Of a stretch of 64,000 nucleotides of DNA, positions 29,663-38,768 are shown piece after piece. The number at the start of each line of letters is the position of its first letter. Position 1 is the stretch's first letter. The translations under genes were made by a program, and so were the position numbers. Where the stretch lies: the NCBI RefSeq assembly GCF_006442815.1, contig NZ_VFVL01000013.1:62001-126000 (forward strand), written 5' to 3'. The notes beneath the pieces are model-generated. The model was not told the DNA's origin. It saw only the letters and a list, made by a program, of their open reading frames with translations, and did no database searches. Source of the DNA: Mesorhizobium sp. B2-4-3. GTDB lineage: Bacteria; Pseudomonadota; Alphaproteobacteria; Rhizobiales; Rhizobiaceae.

Positions 29663-30532
29663 TCAAAAGAGCATCTGCGCGTTGACCGTCCGATCGATGC
29701 CATGATGCGGAGGATTGAAGCGGTTGCCTTCCTGCTCGTAGGTCCAGACCTTGAACAGGCTGAGCCGATGCGCACCGAAACTGTGCAGCAGCGGCACGTC
29801 GGTGGCGTCGCGACCGCGCGCAATGATGACGCGGCCGATGCGCGGGCAGTTGTGGCGCGGATCGAACGTGTACCATTTGCCGTCGAGGAAAACTTCCATC
29901 CAGGCCGAGAAGTCCATCGGTGCCGGATCGGCCGGCACGCCGATATCGCCGAGATAGCCGTTCACGTAGCGGGCCGGAATGTTGATGCATCGGCAGAGCG
30001 CGATCGCCAGATGCGCGAAGTCGCGGCAGACGCCGACGCGCTCCTCATGCGCCTGGGCCGCCGTGCGCGTGGCGCGCGCATAGCCGTAGCCGAAGGAAAG
30101 CCTGCTGTTGACATAGTCGACGATCGCCTGCACCCGCGCCCAGCCAAGCGGCAAATGGCCGAAAAGCTGCCAGGCGACGGTGCTGAGGTGGTCGGTCTCG
30201 CAGTAGCGGCTGCCGAGCAGATAGACCAGCACGTCGTCGGGCAGTTCCGCGACCGGCGTTTCGCGCGCCAATGTATTGACTTCGTCGGTCTCGCCGCTGT
30301 CCTCGATCGCCGCATCGTAGAGGATGCGGAAGCTTCCGGCGGGCGCCGTGAAGCGACGGCAGGTATTGCCGTGGCGGTCGCGATAGGTCCGGGTCGGCAC
30401 CGAGGGCGAGGTCAGAACCCGCGTCTGCCGCTTGATGTCGGCATGCCGTTCGGCATGGATGTCGAGAAGCGAGATGATCGGCGTCGCCGCCGCGCATTCG
30501 ATGGCGATTTCATAGCCGAGCCGGATCAGCAT
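29663..30532 (-). CDS. Transglutaminase-like cysteine peptidase family protein
   Basis: A 289-residue protein with a bacterial transglutaminase N-terminal domain (MLIRLGYEIAIECAAATPIISLL) and a transglutaminase-like core. The catalytic Cys is in ERVGVCRDFAHLAI near residue 168, and His/Asp follow in the AWMEVFLDGKWYTFDPRHN segment, where the usual AWxE-x-G-W-D-P pattern is seen. No signal peptide is evident, so it is probably cytoplasmic. Such proteins in rhizobia are often near ATP-grasp or alpha-E genes, but none are found here. AAGGGGGG precedes the ATG. Confidence 0.87.
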   Translation of the reverse strand: MLIRLGYEIAIECAAATPIISLLDIHAERHADIKRQTRVLTSPSVPTRTYRDRHGNTCRRFTAPAGSFRILYDAAIEDSGETDEVNTLARETPVAELPDDVLVYLLGSRYCETDHLSTVAWQLFGHLPLGWARVQAIVDYVNSRLSFGYGYARATRTAAQAHEERVGVCRDFAHLAIALCRCINIPARYVNGYLGDIGVPADPAPMDFSAWMEVFLDGKWYTFDPRHNCPRIGRVIIARGRDATDVPLLHSFGAHRLSLFKVWTYEQEGNRFNPPHHGIDRTVNAQMLF

Positions 30533-30623
30533 CGCATGCCCCCCTTCGTGATTTTGGAAAGACTGCCTGTTCAACGCCGCGAGCCGGAGCTGGTTCCGGC
30601 GCAGAGTCGAAATGGCGGCGTCT

Positions 30624-30740
30624 GGAGCAATTCAGGAAAAGTGCGCAGCGGTTGGGCTCGGCGACTTCGCCGTAGCCTTCCGTCCGCAATTGCGTAAAAC
30701 AAGGAGTGAGGGCAGGTCAGCGTTCTATCAACGCTGACCT
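30624..30740. repeat. Family A palindromic repeat, copy 3, plus hairpin
   Basis: GGAGCAATTCAGGAAAAGTG ... CCTTCCGTCCGCAATTGCG, with an inserted GCTCGGCGACTTCGCCGTAGC. It is followed by a perfect 11-bp hairpin AGGTCAGCGTT-CTATC-AACGCTGACCT (30714-30740). It lies between the divergent transglutaminase and HAD genes. Confidence 0.78.
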
Positions 30741-30823
30741 GTTCCCTTCTCAGGCGGTCCTGCCCGGTCTAAGCTGCGCTTTGCGTTTCGCCCCTCCCCG
30801 AAAACGATTTTCCAGGACAACCG

Positions 30824-31489
30824 ATGTTTGCAGGCTCAAAATTCGCCGCCTTCCTATTCGACATGGACGGCACGGTGCTCAACTCGATCGCCGCGGCGGA
30901 ACGGGTGTGGACGGCATGGGCAAACAGGCATGGCCTCGATGTGGCGGCTTTCCTGCCCACGATCCATGGCAGGCGCGCGAGAGAGACGATCGCCGCGCTG
31001 AAGCTTCCGGGCGTCGATCCGCTGGCAGAGGCGGATTTGCTGCTCAAGGCCGAGGCGGATGACCTCGAAGGCATCGTCCCGATCCCCGGCGCCGTTGCGT
31101 TTTTGCAATCGCTGCCGCCAGAGCGCTGGGCGATCGTCACCTCGGCGCCGCGCGAGCTGGCGCTGCTGCGCATCAAGGCGGCCGGCATCCCGGTTCCCGC
31201 CATGATGGTGACCGCGGAAGACGTGACCCATGGCAAGCCGGCGCCGGACTGCTTCCTTCTGGCGGCAAGGCGTCTCGGCGTCGAGGCGCGCGACTGCCTG
31301 GTCTTCGAGGATGCGCCGGCGGGCATAGCGGCGGGCGAGGCTTCCGGCGCCTCGGTGATGGTGATCAGCGCCACCCATGTCCACCCGCTCGTCACGCCGC
31401 ACCCGGCAATCCGTTCCTATGACGAAATCGCCATTGCGACGGACGATACCGGTTTCATCGCGTTGTCGCCGACACGGGCGGCGGCCTGA
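30824..31489 (+). CDS. HAD-superfamily phosphatase
   Basis: A 221-residue haloacid-dehalogenase-type hydrolase of the beta-phosphoglucomutase/sugar-phosphatase subgroup. Motif I is FDMDGT (residues 12-17), motif II TSAP, motif III lysine in HGKPAPDCFLLAA, and motif IV FEDAPAG. The helical cap lies between motifs I and II. It probably dephosphorylates a small sugar or polyol phosphate (YfbT/YniC/Gpp-like); the exact substrate is not readable. Confidence 0.88.
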   Translation: MFAGSKFAAFLFDMDGTVLNSIAAAERVWTAWANRHGLDVAAFLPTIHGRRARETIAALKLPGVDPLAEADLLLKAEADDLEGIVPIPGAVAFLQSLPPERWAIVTSAPRELALLRIKAAGIPVPAMMVTAEDVTHGKPAPDCFLLAARRLGVEARDCLVFEDAPAGIAAGEASGASVMVISATHVHPLVTPHPAIRSYDEIAIATDDTGFIALSPTRAAA

Positions 31490-31531
31490 TCCCTCGCCAA
31501 ACCTTCGAGATTGGCCGAAGCTTCCGAGCTT

Positions 31532-31707
31532 CGTCATCCACGGGCGGAGCGACGCGCAGCGGAGCGCAGACCCGAGGATCCATTCCGTGACCTTGGCCGA
31601 GGAATGCAGCGGCGCAGAATTCTGCACTGTGGCAACGCCTCGACGTCACGGAATGGATCCTATGGTCTGCGCGCGTCGCTTCGCTCCTTGCTCCGCCATA
31701 GGATGAC
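31532..31707. repeat. Family B palindromic element, copy 3, with unlike arms
   Basis: The left arm is CGTCATCCACGGGCGGAGCG with GACCCGAGGATCCATTCCG; the right arm is GTCACGGAATGGATCCTATG with TGCTCCGCCATAGGATGACA. The two arms are different variants (CCACGGG against CCATAGG), as if recombined. It occupies most of the 303-base gap between the convergent HAD and SDHAF4-like genes; nothing else is seen there. Confidence 0.87.
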
Positions 31708-31792
31708 AAAGCGATGGGCCTTCGACCAATCGTCAACGCATGCAATCCGCCTGACCACTATTCGGCAGATTCCGCTCGGGAACCCGTTCTTG

Positions 31793-32014
31793 TCAGAAGT
31801 CGCTCGCCAGCCCCTTCACTTCCCAATCACCGTAGCGCCCGGGTTCGTTACCGCCGCGGCCGCCGATTTCCTTCGGCAATTTTGCCTCGGCCTCGCGATA
31901 TTCCCTGCGCCTGGCCTCGGCCTCAGCCAGCGCGCGGCTCGCGGCCGGCGTCAGCATCTTTCGCGGGCCGTCGCCTTCGCCCGCGGTTTCGGTCTTGTTG
32001 GTCAGTTCAGTCAT
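31793..32014 (-). CDS. SDHAF4-like (DUF1674) succinate dehydrogenase assembly factor
   Basis: A 73-residue protein whose C-terminus, PKEIGGRGGNEPGRYGDWEVKGLASDF, carries the invariant G-G-x-x-x-P-x-R-Y-G-D-W-x-x-x-G-x-x-x-D-F pattern of DUF1674/SDHAF4. Eukaryotic members help load FAD-containing SdhA. The N-terminal half is charged and probably disordered. It diverges from htpX, an arrangement frequent in rhizobia. Confidence 0.87.
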   Translation of the reverse strand: MTELTNKTETAGEGDGPRKMLTPAASRALAEAEARRREYREAEAKLPKEIGGRGGNEPGRYGDWEVKGLASDF

Positions 32015-32119
32015 GCGATATTCCCTGCCGATTGAAACGGGACCCGGCCTTTCCCATCATATAGCCATGACCACGAAAGGATCGACCCCAATTCTTTATC
32101 GCCCCGGACGGATGAAACG

Positions 32120-33157
32120 ATGAACACGCTTCGCACCACCATGCTTCTTGCCGCGATGACGGCGCTGTTCATGGGCGTCGGCTATCTGATCGGCGGCTCG
32201 GGCGGCATGGTCATCGCGCTTCTGATCGCCGCCGGCATGAATCTGTTCAGCTATTGGAACGCCGACAAGATGGTGCTGTCGATGAACCGCGCCGTCGAGG
32301 TCGACGAGAAGAACGCGCCGGAATATTACGCGATCGTCCAGGCGCTGGCCAAGCAGGCCGGGCTGCCCATGCCGAAGACCTATCTGATCGACAACCCGCA
32401 GCCCAACGCCTTCGCCACCGGCCGCAACCCCGAGAATGCCGCGGTGGCGGCGTCCACCGGCCTGCTCGAGCGCCTCTCCCACGAGGAGGTCGCGGCGGTG
32501 ATGGCGCATGAGCTTGCCCATGTGCAGCATCGCGACACGCTGACCATGACGATCGTGGCGACGCTTGCCGGCGCCATCTCGATGCTCGGCAATTTCGCCT
32601 TCTTCTTCGGCGGCAGCCGCGAGAACAACAACCCGTTCGGCTTTGTCGGCGTGCTTGTCGCCATGCTGGTCGCGCCCTTCGCCGCCATGATCGTGCAGAT
32701 GGCGGTGAGCCGCACGCGCGAATACGAGGCCGACCGGCGCGGCGCCGAGATCTGCGGCCATCCGCTATGGCTGGCTTCGGCGCTCAACAAGATCGCGCGC
32801 GGCGCCGAACAGATCCCCAATGAGGATGCCGAGCGCAATCCGGCGATGGCGCATCTTTTCATCATCAACCCTCTGCATGGCGAGCGCATGGACAATCTGT
32901 TCTCGACCCACCCTAGCACCGAGAACCGCATCGCCGCGCTGCAGGAGATGGCGCGCGCGACGGACGGCGCCGCGCCGGCCAATCGGCGCCAAGCTTCTGC
33001 GCCACCCATCCAGCCCGAGGAGCCGCCGGCGGGGCCATGGGGCAAGCCGGCAGACCCGCCGCCGGAGGAGGCCGAGCCGCCGCCACCAAAGCCCAATCCC
33101 TGGGGCCGCAACCCGACCGGGCCGCGCAATGTCCGGCCGAAGGGTCCCCGGTCGTGA
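32120..33157 (+). CDS. htpX: Protease HtpX homologue
   Basis: A membrane zinc metalloprotease (M48B) for quality control of inner-membrane proteins. HEXXH is HELAH at about residues 130-134, and the third ligand Glu lies in [12 protein letters not shown]-terminal membrane segments span about residues 6-50, with another pair near 148-200. At 345 residues it exceeds E. coli HtpX (293) because of a proline-rich tail ([20 protein letters not shown]). Its stop overlaps the rsmB start (GTGA). Confidence 0.94.
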   Translation: MNTLRTTMLLAAMTALFMGVGYLIGGSGGMVIALLIAAGMNLFSYWNADKMVLSMNRAVEVDEKNAPEYYAIVQALAKQAGLPMPKTYLIDNPQPNAFATGRNPENAAVAASTGLLERLSHEEVAAVMAHELAHVQHRDTLTMTIVATLAGAISMLGNFAFFFGGSRENNNPFGFVGVLVAMLVAPFAAMIVQMAVSRTREYEADRRGAEICGHPLWLASALNKIARGAEQIPNEDAERNPAMAHLFIINPLHGERMDNLFSTHPSTENRIAALQEMARATDGAAPANRRQASAPPIQPEEPPAGPWGKPADPPPEEAEPPPPKPNPWGRNPTGPRNVRPKGPRS

Positions 33158-34530
33158 CGCCACCGAGGCGCGGACAGCCGGGCAATCCGCAACGCCAGGC
33201 CGGTGACGAGAACGTTGCCGGCCTTGCCGCGCGCAAGGCGGCGGCGCGCCTGCTTGCCGCCGTTATCGATGCCCGCACGCCGCTCGACGGTTTGACCGAC
33301 AACGAGCATGGCCATCCGCAATACAGGGCGCTGGACAGCCGCGACCGGGCGCTGGTGCGCGCCATCCTGGTCACGGCGCTGCGCCATCGCATGACCATTG
33401 CCGGACTGCTGTCGAAGCGACTGGAAAAGCCGCTGCCGCCCAATGCCACCGCGCTCTCGCATATCCTCAACGTCGCCGCCGCGCAGATCCTGTTCCTCGA
33501 TGTTCCCGACAGCGCCGCCGTCGACCTTGCCGTGACCCACGCCAAGTCCGATCCGCGAACCCTGCGCTTCTCCGGCCTCGTCAACGGCGTGCTGCGCTCG
33601 CTGGCGCGCGCCAAGGAGGCCGAGCTTGCCCCGGCGCTTGCTGCCACCAGCGAGGCGCCGCAATGGTTTTCGCAGCGCCTGACCGCCGCCTACGGAGCCG
33701 ACAAGGCACGCGCCATTCTTGCCGCGCATCGCCACGAGGCGCCGGTCGACTTCACCGTCAAGGCCGATCCGGCGCTCTGGGCCGAGCGCCTGAGCGGAAT
33801 CGTGCTGCCGACCGGCACGGTGCGTGTCGAAAAGCTCTCCGCCAATGTCATCGACCTGCCCGGTTTCGCCGACGGTGCATGGTGGGTGCAGGATGCCGCG
33901 GCAAGCCTGCCGGCGCGCCTGTTCGGCGACATAAGTGGACAGCGCGTCGCCGACCTGTGCGCCGCGCCCGGCGGCAAGACGGCGCAGCTTATCCTGGCCG
34001 GCGCCGAGGTGACCGCTGTCGACACCTCGAAGAGCCGGCTGGCGCGGCTGAAGCAGAATCTCGACCGCCTCGGCCTGACCGCCGAACTCGTCCAGACCGA
34101 CCTCCTGGATTACCGGCCGGCGCAATTGTTCGACGCCGTGCTGCTCGACGCGCCCTGCTCCTCGACCGGCACGGTGCGCCGCCATCCCGACGTGCCGTGG
34201 ACCAAGACCATGGCGGATGTCGAGAAGCTCGCCGATCTCCAGCGCCGGCTGCTTGCCCATGCCGTTACCCTCGTCAGGCCCGGCGGCCGCATCGTCTTTT
34301 CCAACTGCTCGCTCGACCCGATCGAAGGCGAGGAGCTCTATCGCGATTTCCTTACGGGCAGCCCAGACATCGCCGCCGACTCAATCCGACCGGGAGAGTT
34401 CGCCGATATCGATCCGTTCCTGACGCCGGACGGGACATTGCGCACCACGCCCGCGGACCTTCCGCTCGGATCACCCGGGCTATCGGGGCTCGACGGCTTC
34501 TTCGCCGCGCGCATGCGGCGGACTGGATAG
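33154..34530 (+). CDS. rsmB: 16S rRNA (cytosine-C5) methyltransferase, RsmB/NOP2 family
   Basis: A 458-residue SAM-dependent RNA methyltransferase. The N-terminal NusB-like helical domain covers about residues 18-150, and the catalytic domain has [15 protein letters not shown]. The two motif cysteines are in [15 protein letters not shown] (near residue 333) and FSNCSLDP (near residue 384, nucleophile). The start is a GTG overlapping the htpX stop by four bases, indicating coupling. Target C967 of 16S rRNA is assumed from the E. coli enzyme. Confidence 0.9.
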   Translation: MTPPRRGQPGNPQRQAGDENVAGLAARKAAARLLAAVIDARTPLDGLTDNEHGHPQYRALDSRDRALVRAILVTALRHRMTIAGLLSKRLEKPLPPNATALSHILNVAAAQILFLDVPDSAAVDLAVTHAKSDPRTLRFSGLVNGVLRSLARAKEAELAPALAATSEAPQWFSQRLTAAYGADKARAILAAHRHEAPVDFTVKADPALWAERLSGIVLPTGTVRVEKLSANVIDLPGFADGAWWVQDAAASLPARLFGDISGQRVADLCAAPGGKTAQLILAGAEVTAVDTSKSRLARLKQNLDRLGLTAELVQTDLLDYRPAQLFDAVLLDAPCSSTGTVRRHPDVPWTKTMADVEKLADLQRRLLAHAVTLVRPGGRIVFSNCSLDPIEGEELYRDFLTGSPDIAADSIRPGEFADIDPFLTPDGTLRTTPADLPLGSPGLSGLDGFFAARMRRTG

Positions 34531-34617
34531 GATCTTCCTGGCACCGATGGCGGAAGGTCTGCTGTGCTCACATGAACCGATCGCACGCTTCGACGATTGG
34601 CAGAGGCTTTCGAACCT

Positions 34618-34794
34618 CGTCATTCTATGGCGGAGCAAGGAGCGAAGCGACGCGCGCAGACCATAGAATCCATTCCGTGACTTCGAAGCGGTGCGACGGT
34701 GCGGAATTCTGCTCCGCCACGCTTTTCGGCGAAGGTCACGGAATGGATCCTCGGGTCTGCGCTCCGCTTCGCGTCGCTCCGCCCGTGGATGACG
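34618..34794. repeat. Family B palindromic element, copy 4
   Basis: The left arm is CGTCATTCTATGGCGGAGCA with GACCATAGAATCCATTCCG, and the right arm GGTCACGGAATGGATCCTCG with GCCCGTGGATGACG. The arms again belong to different variants. It sits in the 386-base gap between rsmB and the convergent PhyH gene; outer flanks GATTGGCAGAGGC (34595) and GGCTTCGGCCAATC (34818) extend the symmetry. Confidence 0.87.
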
Positions 34795-34916
34795 ACGTCA
34801 CGCAGGCTTCGGCCAATCGCGAGGCTCAGCATCGGAACGAGAGGTGAGATCTGACGTGCGGATCGTTCCAGGAAACCCTCGTCCATGCTCCCACCTCACC
34901 TGAATACCAGCCCGCC

Positions 34917-35861
34917 TTAAAGCATGTCGTCGAGGCTCCAGTGCTTCCCCCAGCGGGCGTCGATTTCGTCGTCGACATTCTGGTAGCGGATGTCCGTCGA
35001 CAGCCTGATGAGACCATCGACGCTCCGGTTGGTCGTGGAGGCATGGATCATGTAGGGCGAGTGCAGCACGACGTCGCCCGCCTCGTAATCCGCCATGAGC
35101 CAGCGCGTATCGAACCGATCCGCCATCGCGGGCAGGTCCTTCGACACCCAGCCGCCTTCGCTCATATTGCGATTGTAGGCGCTGACGCGCTCCTCCGGGT
35201 CGAGCCCGGCATTGTCGCTGCTGAAGCGAGCCTCCATCGCGGCGCCGACGGCGTGCGACCCCTCCAGGTAGACCAGCCCGCCCATGTCGATGGGCGTGTC
35301 GCCGATCGGGATCCAGGCCGTCACCACGCGGTTTGTGCCGCCGCGCAGATAGACGAGGTCGTAATGCGCCGGCGTGGCGGTGGTTGTCCCGGGCATGGTG
35401 AAGCGCATGATCTTTCGCTTGTGCAGATAGGACAGGCCTCCGACAAACGCATCCATCAGGCGTGACAGGCGAGGCTGCGCACAAAAGCCTTCATAGGCGC
35501 TCGAGCGGACCAACGACATCAGCCGGCGATCGGCGAGCTTACGATCGAACGCGCCGGTGGACGCGATGCCCCGCGAAGGATCGGTCTCCGGTTTCAGCAA
35601 CCCGCTTGATGCAAGATACGAAATCGCGAAACCGCGGAAATCGATCACGTCGCGGCGCCGCAAGAGCCCCTTCAGCCAGACATAGCCCTGCGTCGCGTAG
35701 AGACGGCCAATGGCCTCGACGCCGACCGACGGATCGGTCGGCGAGAGATATCCCAGCCTGTCCGGCGCCGTGGACAGTGCCTTGCCGTTGGCCGCCAGGG
35801 CGACCGTGGACGCATCATTCGCGGAAATGTCCCCTAGAGAAGATATCGACATTTCGATCAT
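34917..35861 (-). CDS. Phytanoyl-CoA dioxygenase (PhyH) family protein
   Basis: A 314-residue non-heme Fe(II)/2-oxoglutarate dioxygenase. The iron ligands are recognisable as HxD in TPAHYDLVYLRG and the distal His in HSPYMIHASTTN, with the 2-oxoglutarate Arg in GLIRLSTDIRY. The double-stranded beta-helix core covers roughly residues 110-290. It lies back-to-back with an AraC regulator 51 bases away. The substrate is unknown. The start at 35861 is chosen for context; ATG 35852 is three codons inside. Confidence 0.85.
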   Translation of the reverse strand: MIEMSISSLGDISANDASTVALAANGKALSTAPDRLGYLSPTDPSVGVEAIGRLYATQGYVWLKGLLRRRDVIDFRGFAISYLASSGLLKPETDPSRGIASTGAFDRKLADRRLMSLVRSSAYEGFCAQPRLSRLMDAFVGGLSYLHKRKIMRFTMPGTTTATPAHYDLVYLRGGTNRVVTAWIPIGDTPIDMGGLVYLEGSHAVGAAMEARFSSDNAGLDPEERVSAYNRNMSEGGWVSKDLPAMADRFDTRWLMADYEAGDVVLHSPYMIHASTTNRSVDGLIRLSTDIRYQNVDDEIDARWGKHWSLDDML

Positions 35862-35912
35862 CCGGCATTCTTCAATTGCCCCGGACAATGGCTTAGTCTC
35901 ACTACATCTCCC

Positions 35913-36770
35913 ATGGACAGAAATCTCAGCCTGGACTTTTCGCTCATGCATGCTTCGCCCTATGCGCTGTACCGATCGCCGCCGGCCGCGATGGGCGGGC
36001 TGTCGATGAGGGGAACAGGCCGGCATCGCGTCAGCCGGGCCATCATCCAGCGAAAGCTGCCGGACTTCGCCGTCGTCCTGGTGGAAGAAGGCCGGGGCTG
36101 GCTGGAAACCAGGGCCGCCGGCAGGCAGGCGATCGTGGCGCCCAGCCTTTTCTGGCTGTTCCCGGACACGGCCCATTCCTATGGGCCCGACGGCGCGGGC
36201 TGGAGCGAGCGCTGGGCGCTTTTCGGCGGCTCCCTGACGCGGGACTTCACGCGCATGCGGCTCATCGTCGAGCAGGCTCCGGTCGTTCCCTTGTCCGACC
36301 TCGGCGGCATGCGCCTTCTGTTCGACCGGCTCCATGCCGAACTCTCCCCGGACACGCCGCTAGGCCAGGCGGAGGCCGCCGCCACTCTGTATCGGCTGGT
36401 CGTGCAGGCTGCCCGGCAGGAAGCGGGCCGAAGCGGCGGCGACCTCCATCCGGATTTCCGCGAGGTCGTCGACGACTTGCGCGACCACGCTTGCGAGCCG
36501 ATCGACTTCAACGCGCTTGCCTCGAGGTTCGGCATGTCGCCGGCGACGTTGCGGCGCAGGTTCGCGCTGCACACCGGCCTGTCGCCGAAATCGTTCCAGT
36601 TGCGCATCCGCCTCGACCGCGCCAAGCAGCTGCTGGCGGCGACCGATTCGCCCGTCGAGGCGGTGGCGCAGGCCGTGGGCTTTGTCGACGCCTTCTACTT
36701 TTCCCGGCTTTTCCGGAGCCGGGAGGATTGTTCGCCGAGCGAGTTCCGCCGCCGCCACAGGAGGGCATAA
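35913..36770 (+). CDS. AraC-family transcriptional regulator
   Basis: A 285-residue regulator. An N-terminal cupin-like effector domain covers about residues 20-150 (VLVEEGRGWLETRAAG, APSLFWLFPDTAHSYGP). Two helix-turn-helix units follow at about residues 190-280: FNALASRFGMSPATLRRRFALHTG and VEAVAQAVGFVDAFYFSRLFR. The divergent PhyH gene is the most likely target; the shared 51-base gap is too short for more than one compact operator. Confidence 0.9.
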   Translation: MDRNLSLDFSLMHASPYALYRSPPAAMGGLSMRGTGRHRVSRAIIQRKLPDFAVVLVEEGRGWLETRAAGRQAIVAPSLFWLFPDTAHSYGPDGAGWSERWALFGGSLTRDFTRMRLIVEQAPVVPLSDLGGMRLLFDRLHAELSPDTPLGQAEAAATLYRLVVQAARQEAGRSGGDLHPDFREVVDDLRDHACEPIDFNALASRFGMSPATLRRRFALHTGLSPKSFQLRIRLDRAKQLLAATDSPVEAVAQAVGFVDAFYFSRLFRSREDCSPSEFRRRHRRA

Positions 36771-36931
36771 GCCGCCGCGCCGCCGGCGATATGCCCCGGA
36801 AACCCCTGACTTTTTTAGGGAAGACCCGGCCGCGGCCGCGTGAATTGGTTCACTTCGGCGAAATCCGCCTTCGCATAAGTTCTTGAATCGCATAAGCTTG
36901 TGCTTGGGTTACGGGGACATCAGGAGGGCTA

Positions 36932-38656
36932 TTGGCACTTGTTGCCGGCAACACGACGCGTCTATGGACGCTTGTCGCGAAGGAGTTCTGGCGCAAAACG
37001 CGCCGGCGTTTGCGCGCCGGCCCGGTCTATCGCTGGCGCTATTCCGGCCGCACACCTGAACGTGTCCTGATCGCCCCGCCGGATCTGCGGCTCGCCGATC
37101 CGCAGATCGCGCTGGAGATCTATTACGGCCGCTACCCGCTGTCCGGCCATCTGGTCGAGACCGGCGGCACCTCGCCCTTTCAGCTCGACGTGCCAAGTCG
37201 CGGCTGGCAGAAATCGCTGCATGGCTTCCGCTGGCTGCGCCATATGCGCGCCGCCGGCACCGAGCTCGCTGCCGCCAATGCCAGAGCGCTGGTGACCGAC
37301 TGGATCGCCATGCACGGCAACCAGATTTCCGGCGTCGCCTGGGAGCCGGGAACGACGGCCAAGCGCGTGATCGCCTGGCTGCAGCATTCCTCGGTGGTGC
37401 TGCAAGGCGCCGAATTCCCCTTCTACCGCGCCTTCCTCAAATCGCTTGCCGTGCAGATCCGCTATCTGCGCTCGATGGCGCGCGAGATGCCGGATGGCGA
37501 GGCCAGGCTGCGCGCACGCATCGCGCTTGCCTTCGCCGCGCTGTCCCTGCCGGCGCCGGCCTCGGCGCTGCGTTCCGCGACACGCAACCTGGCCGAGGAG
37601 CTCGAGCATCAGATCCTGCCCGATGGCGGCCACATCTCGCGCAAGCCGATGGCGGTTCTGGAGCTGCTCGCCGATCTCCTGCCGCTGCGCCAGACCTATG
37701 CCAACCAGGCCGAGGCGCCGCCGGCGGCCTTGATCGGCGCCATCGACCGCATGTTGCCGGCGCTGCGCTTCTTCCGCCACCAGGACGGCAGCCTGGCCCG
37801 CTTCAACGGCATGGGCGCCACCATCCACGACCGCATCGCCACCATCATGCGCCATGACGACACGGCGGGCGCACCGCTGCTGCACGCGCCGCATTCCGGC
37901 TATGAGCGCCTTTCGATGGGCGGCGTGACGGTGATTGCCGACACCGGTCTGCCGCCGCCGGTCGATGTCTCCAACGCCGCGCATGCCGGCTGCCTCGCCT
38001 TCGAACTCTCGTCCGGGCGCCAGCACTTCATCGTCAATGCCGGCATCGACACTTACGGCGCCCCGGAATTCCGGCCGCTGGCGCGTGCCACCGCCGCGCA
38101 TTCGACCGCAACGATCAACGACACGTCGTCGGCGCGCTTCAGCCACTCGCTGCGCGTCAGCGACCTTTTGGGCTCGCCGCTGATCGGCGGTCCGCAGCAC
38201 GTGCCCTGCAAGCGCCTCGACCAGAAGGGCATGCAAGGCTTCGTCGCGCGCCACGACGGCTATATCGCGCAATTCGGTTTCCTGCATGAGCGCGAGCTGA
38301 AGCTCGGCACAAACGGCAACGTGCTTGCCGGCCGCGACCGTTTCCTGCGCCCGGGCAATGCCGCGATCCGCAACAACGGCCGCGACTTCGTCACGGTGCG
38401 CTTCCACGTCCACCCCGACATCAGCCTGCTGCAGGACGACCACGACCGCCTGACGCTCGCAGCCGCGCAGGGAGACACCTGGGTCTTCACCTGCGCCGAA
38501 GTGGCGCCGGAGGTGGAGGAATCGATCTACTTCGCCGGACTGAGCGGCCCGCGCCGCAGCCGGCAGATCGTGCTCGCCTTCAAGGCCTCGGAGGTCGCCG
38601 AGGTCCACTGGCAGCTGACCCGCACCGATATCGCGGGCTATCCCGAGAACAACTGA
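36932..38656 (+). CDS. Heparinase II/III family protein
   Basis: A 574-residue protein with an N-terminal alpha/alpha toroid (WLRHMRAAGTELAAANARALVTDWI) and a C-terminal beta-sandwich heparinase II/III-like domain (SSGRQHFIVNAGIDTYGAPEFRP, RATAAHSTATINDTSSARF). It has no signal peptide. Related rhizobial proteins sit between rsmB and purH, possibly acting in polysaccharide turnover; biochemical activity is unproven. The start is a TTG at 36932 after AGGAGGG. It precedes purH by 112 bases. Confidence 0.85.
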   Translation: MALVAGNTTRLWTLVAKEFWRKTRRRLRAGPVYRWRYSGRTPERVLIAPPDLRLADPQIALEIYYGRYPLSGHLVETGGTSPFQLDVPSRGWQKSLHGFRWLRHMRAAGTELAAANARALVTDWIAMHGNQISGVAWEPGTTAKRVIAWLQHSSVVLQGAEFPFYRAFLKSLAVQIRYLRSMAREMPDGEARLRARIALAFAALSLPAPASALRSATRNLAEELEHQILPDGGHISRKPMAVLELLADLLPLRQTYANQAEAPPAALIGAIDRMLPALRFFRHQDGSLARFNGMGATIHDRIATIMRHDDTAGAPLLHAPHSGYERLSMGGVTVIADTGLPPPVDVSNAAHAGCLAFELSSGRQHFIVNAGIDTYGAPEFRPLARATAAHSTATINDTSSARFSHSLRVSDLLGSPLIGGPQHVPCKRLDQKGMQGFVARHDGYIAQFGFLHERELKLGTNGNVLAGRDRFLRPGNAAIRNNGRDFVTVRFHVHPDISLLQDDHDRLTLAAAQGDTWVFTCAEVAPEVEESIYFAGLSGPRRSRQIVLAFKASEVAEVHWQLTRTDIAGYPENN

Positions 38657-38768
38657 ATTCCGGACAATCCGGCCGCGCGCTTGATTTCCAAGACTCACTT
38701 GATTTCCGGGACTCATATGCTAGGGCCGGCCAACGTCCCTTCCAACAGCTCCGAAAGGCCGCCCGTCC

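Noticed and set aside
34620..34886. Several short frames carrying GGARSEATRADHRIHSVT-like peptides (also near 12802, 22712, 31455, 61618)
   Set aside because: They are translations of the family B palindromic repeats, not genes; the recurring peptide reflects the repeat.
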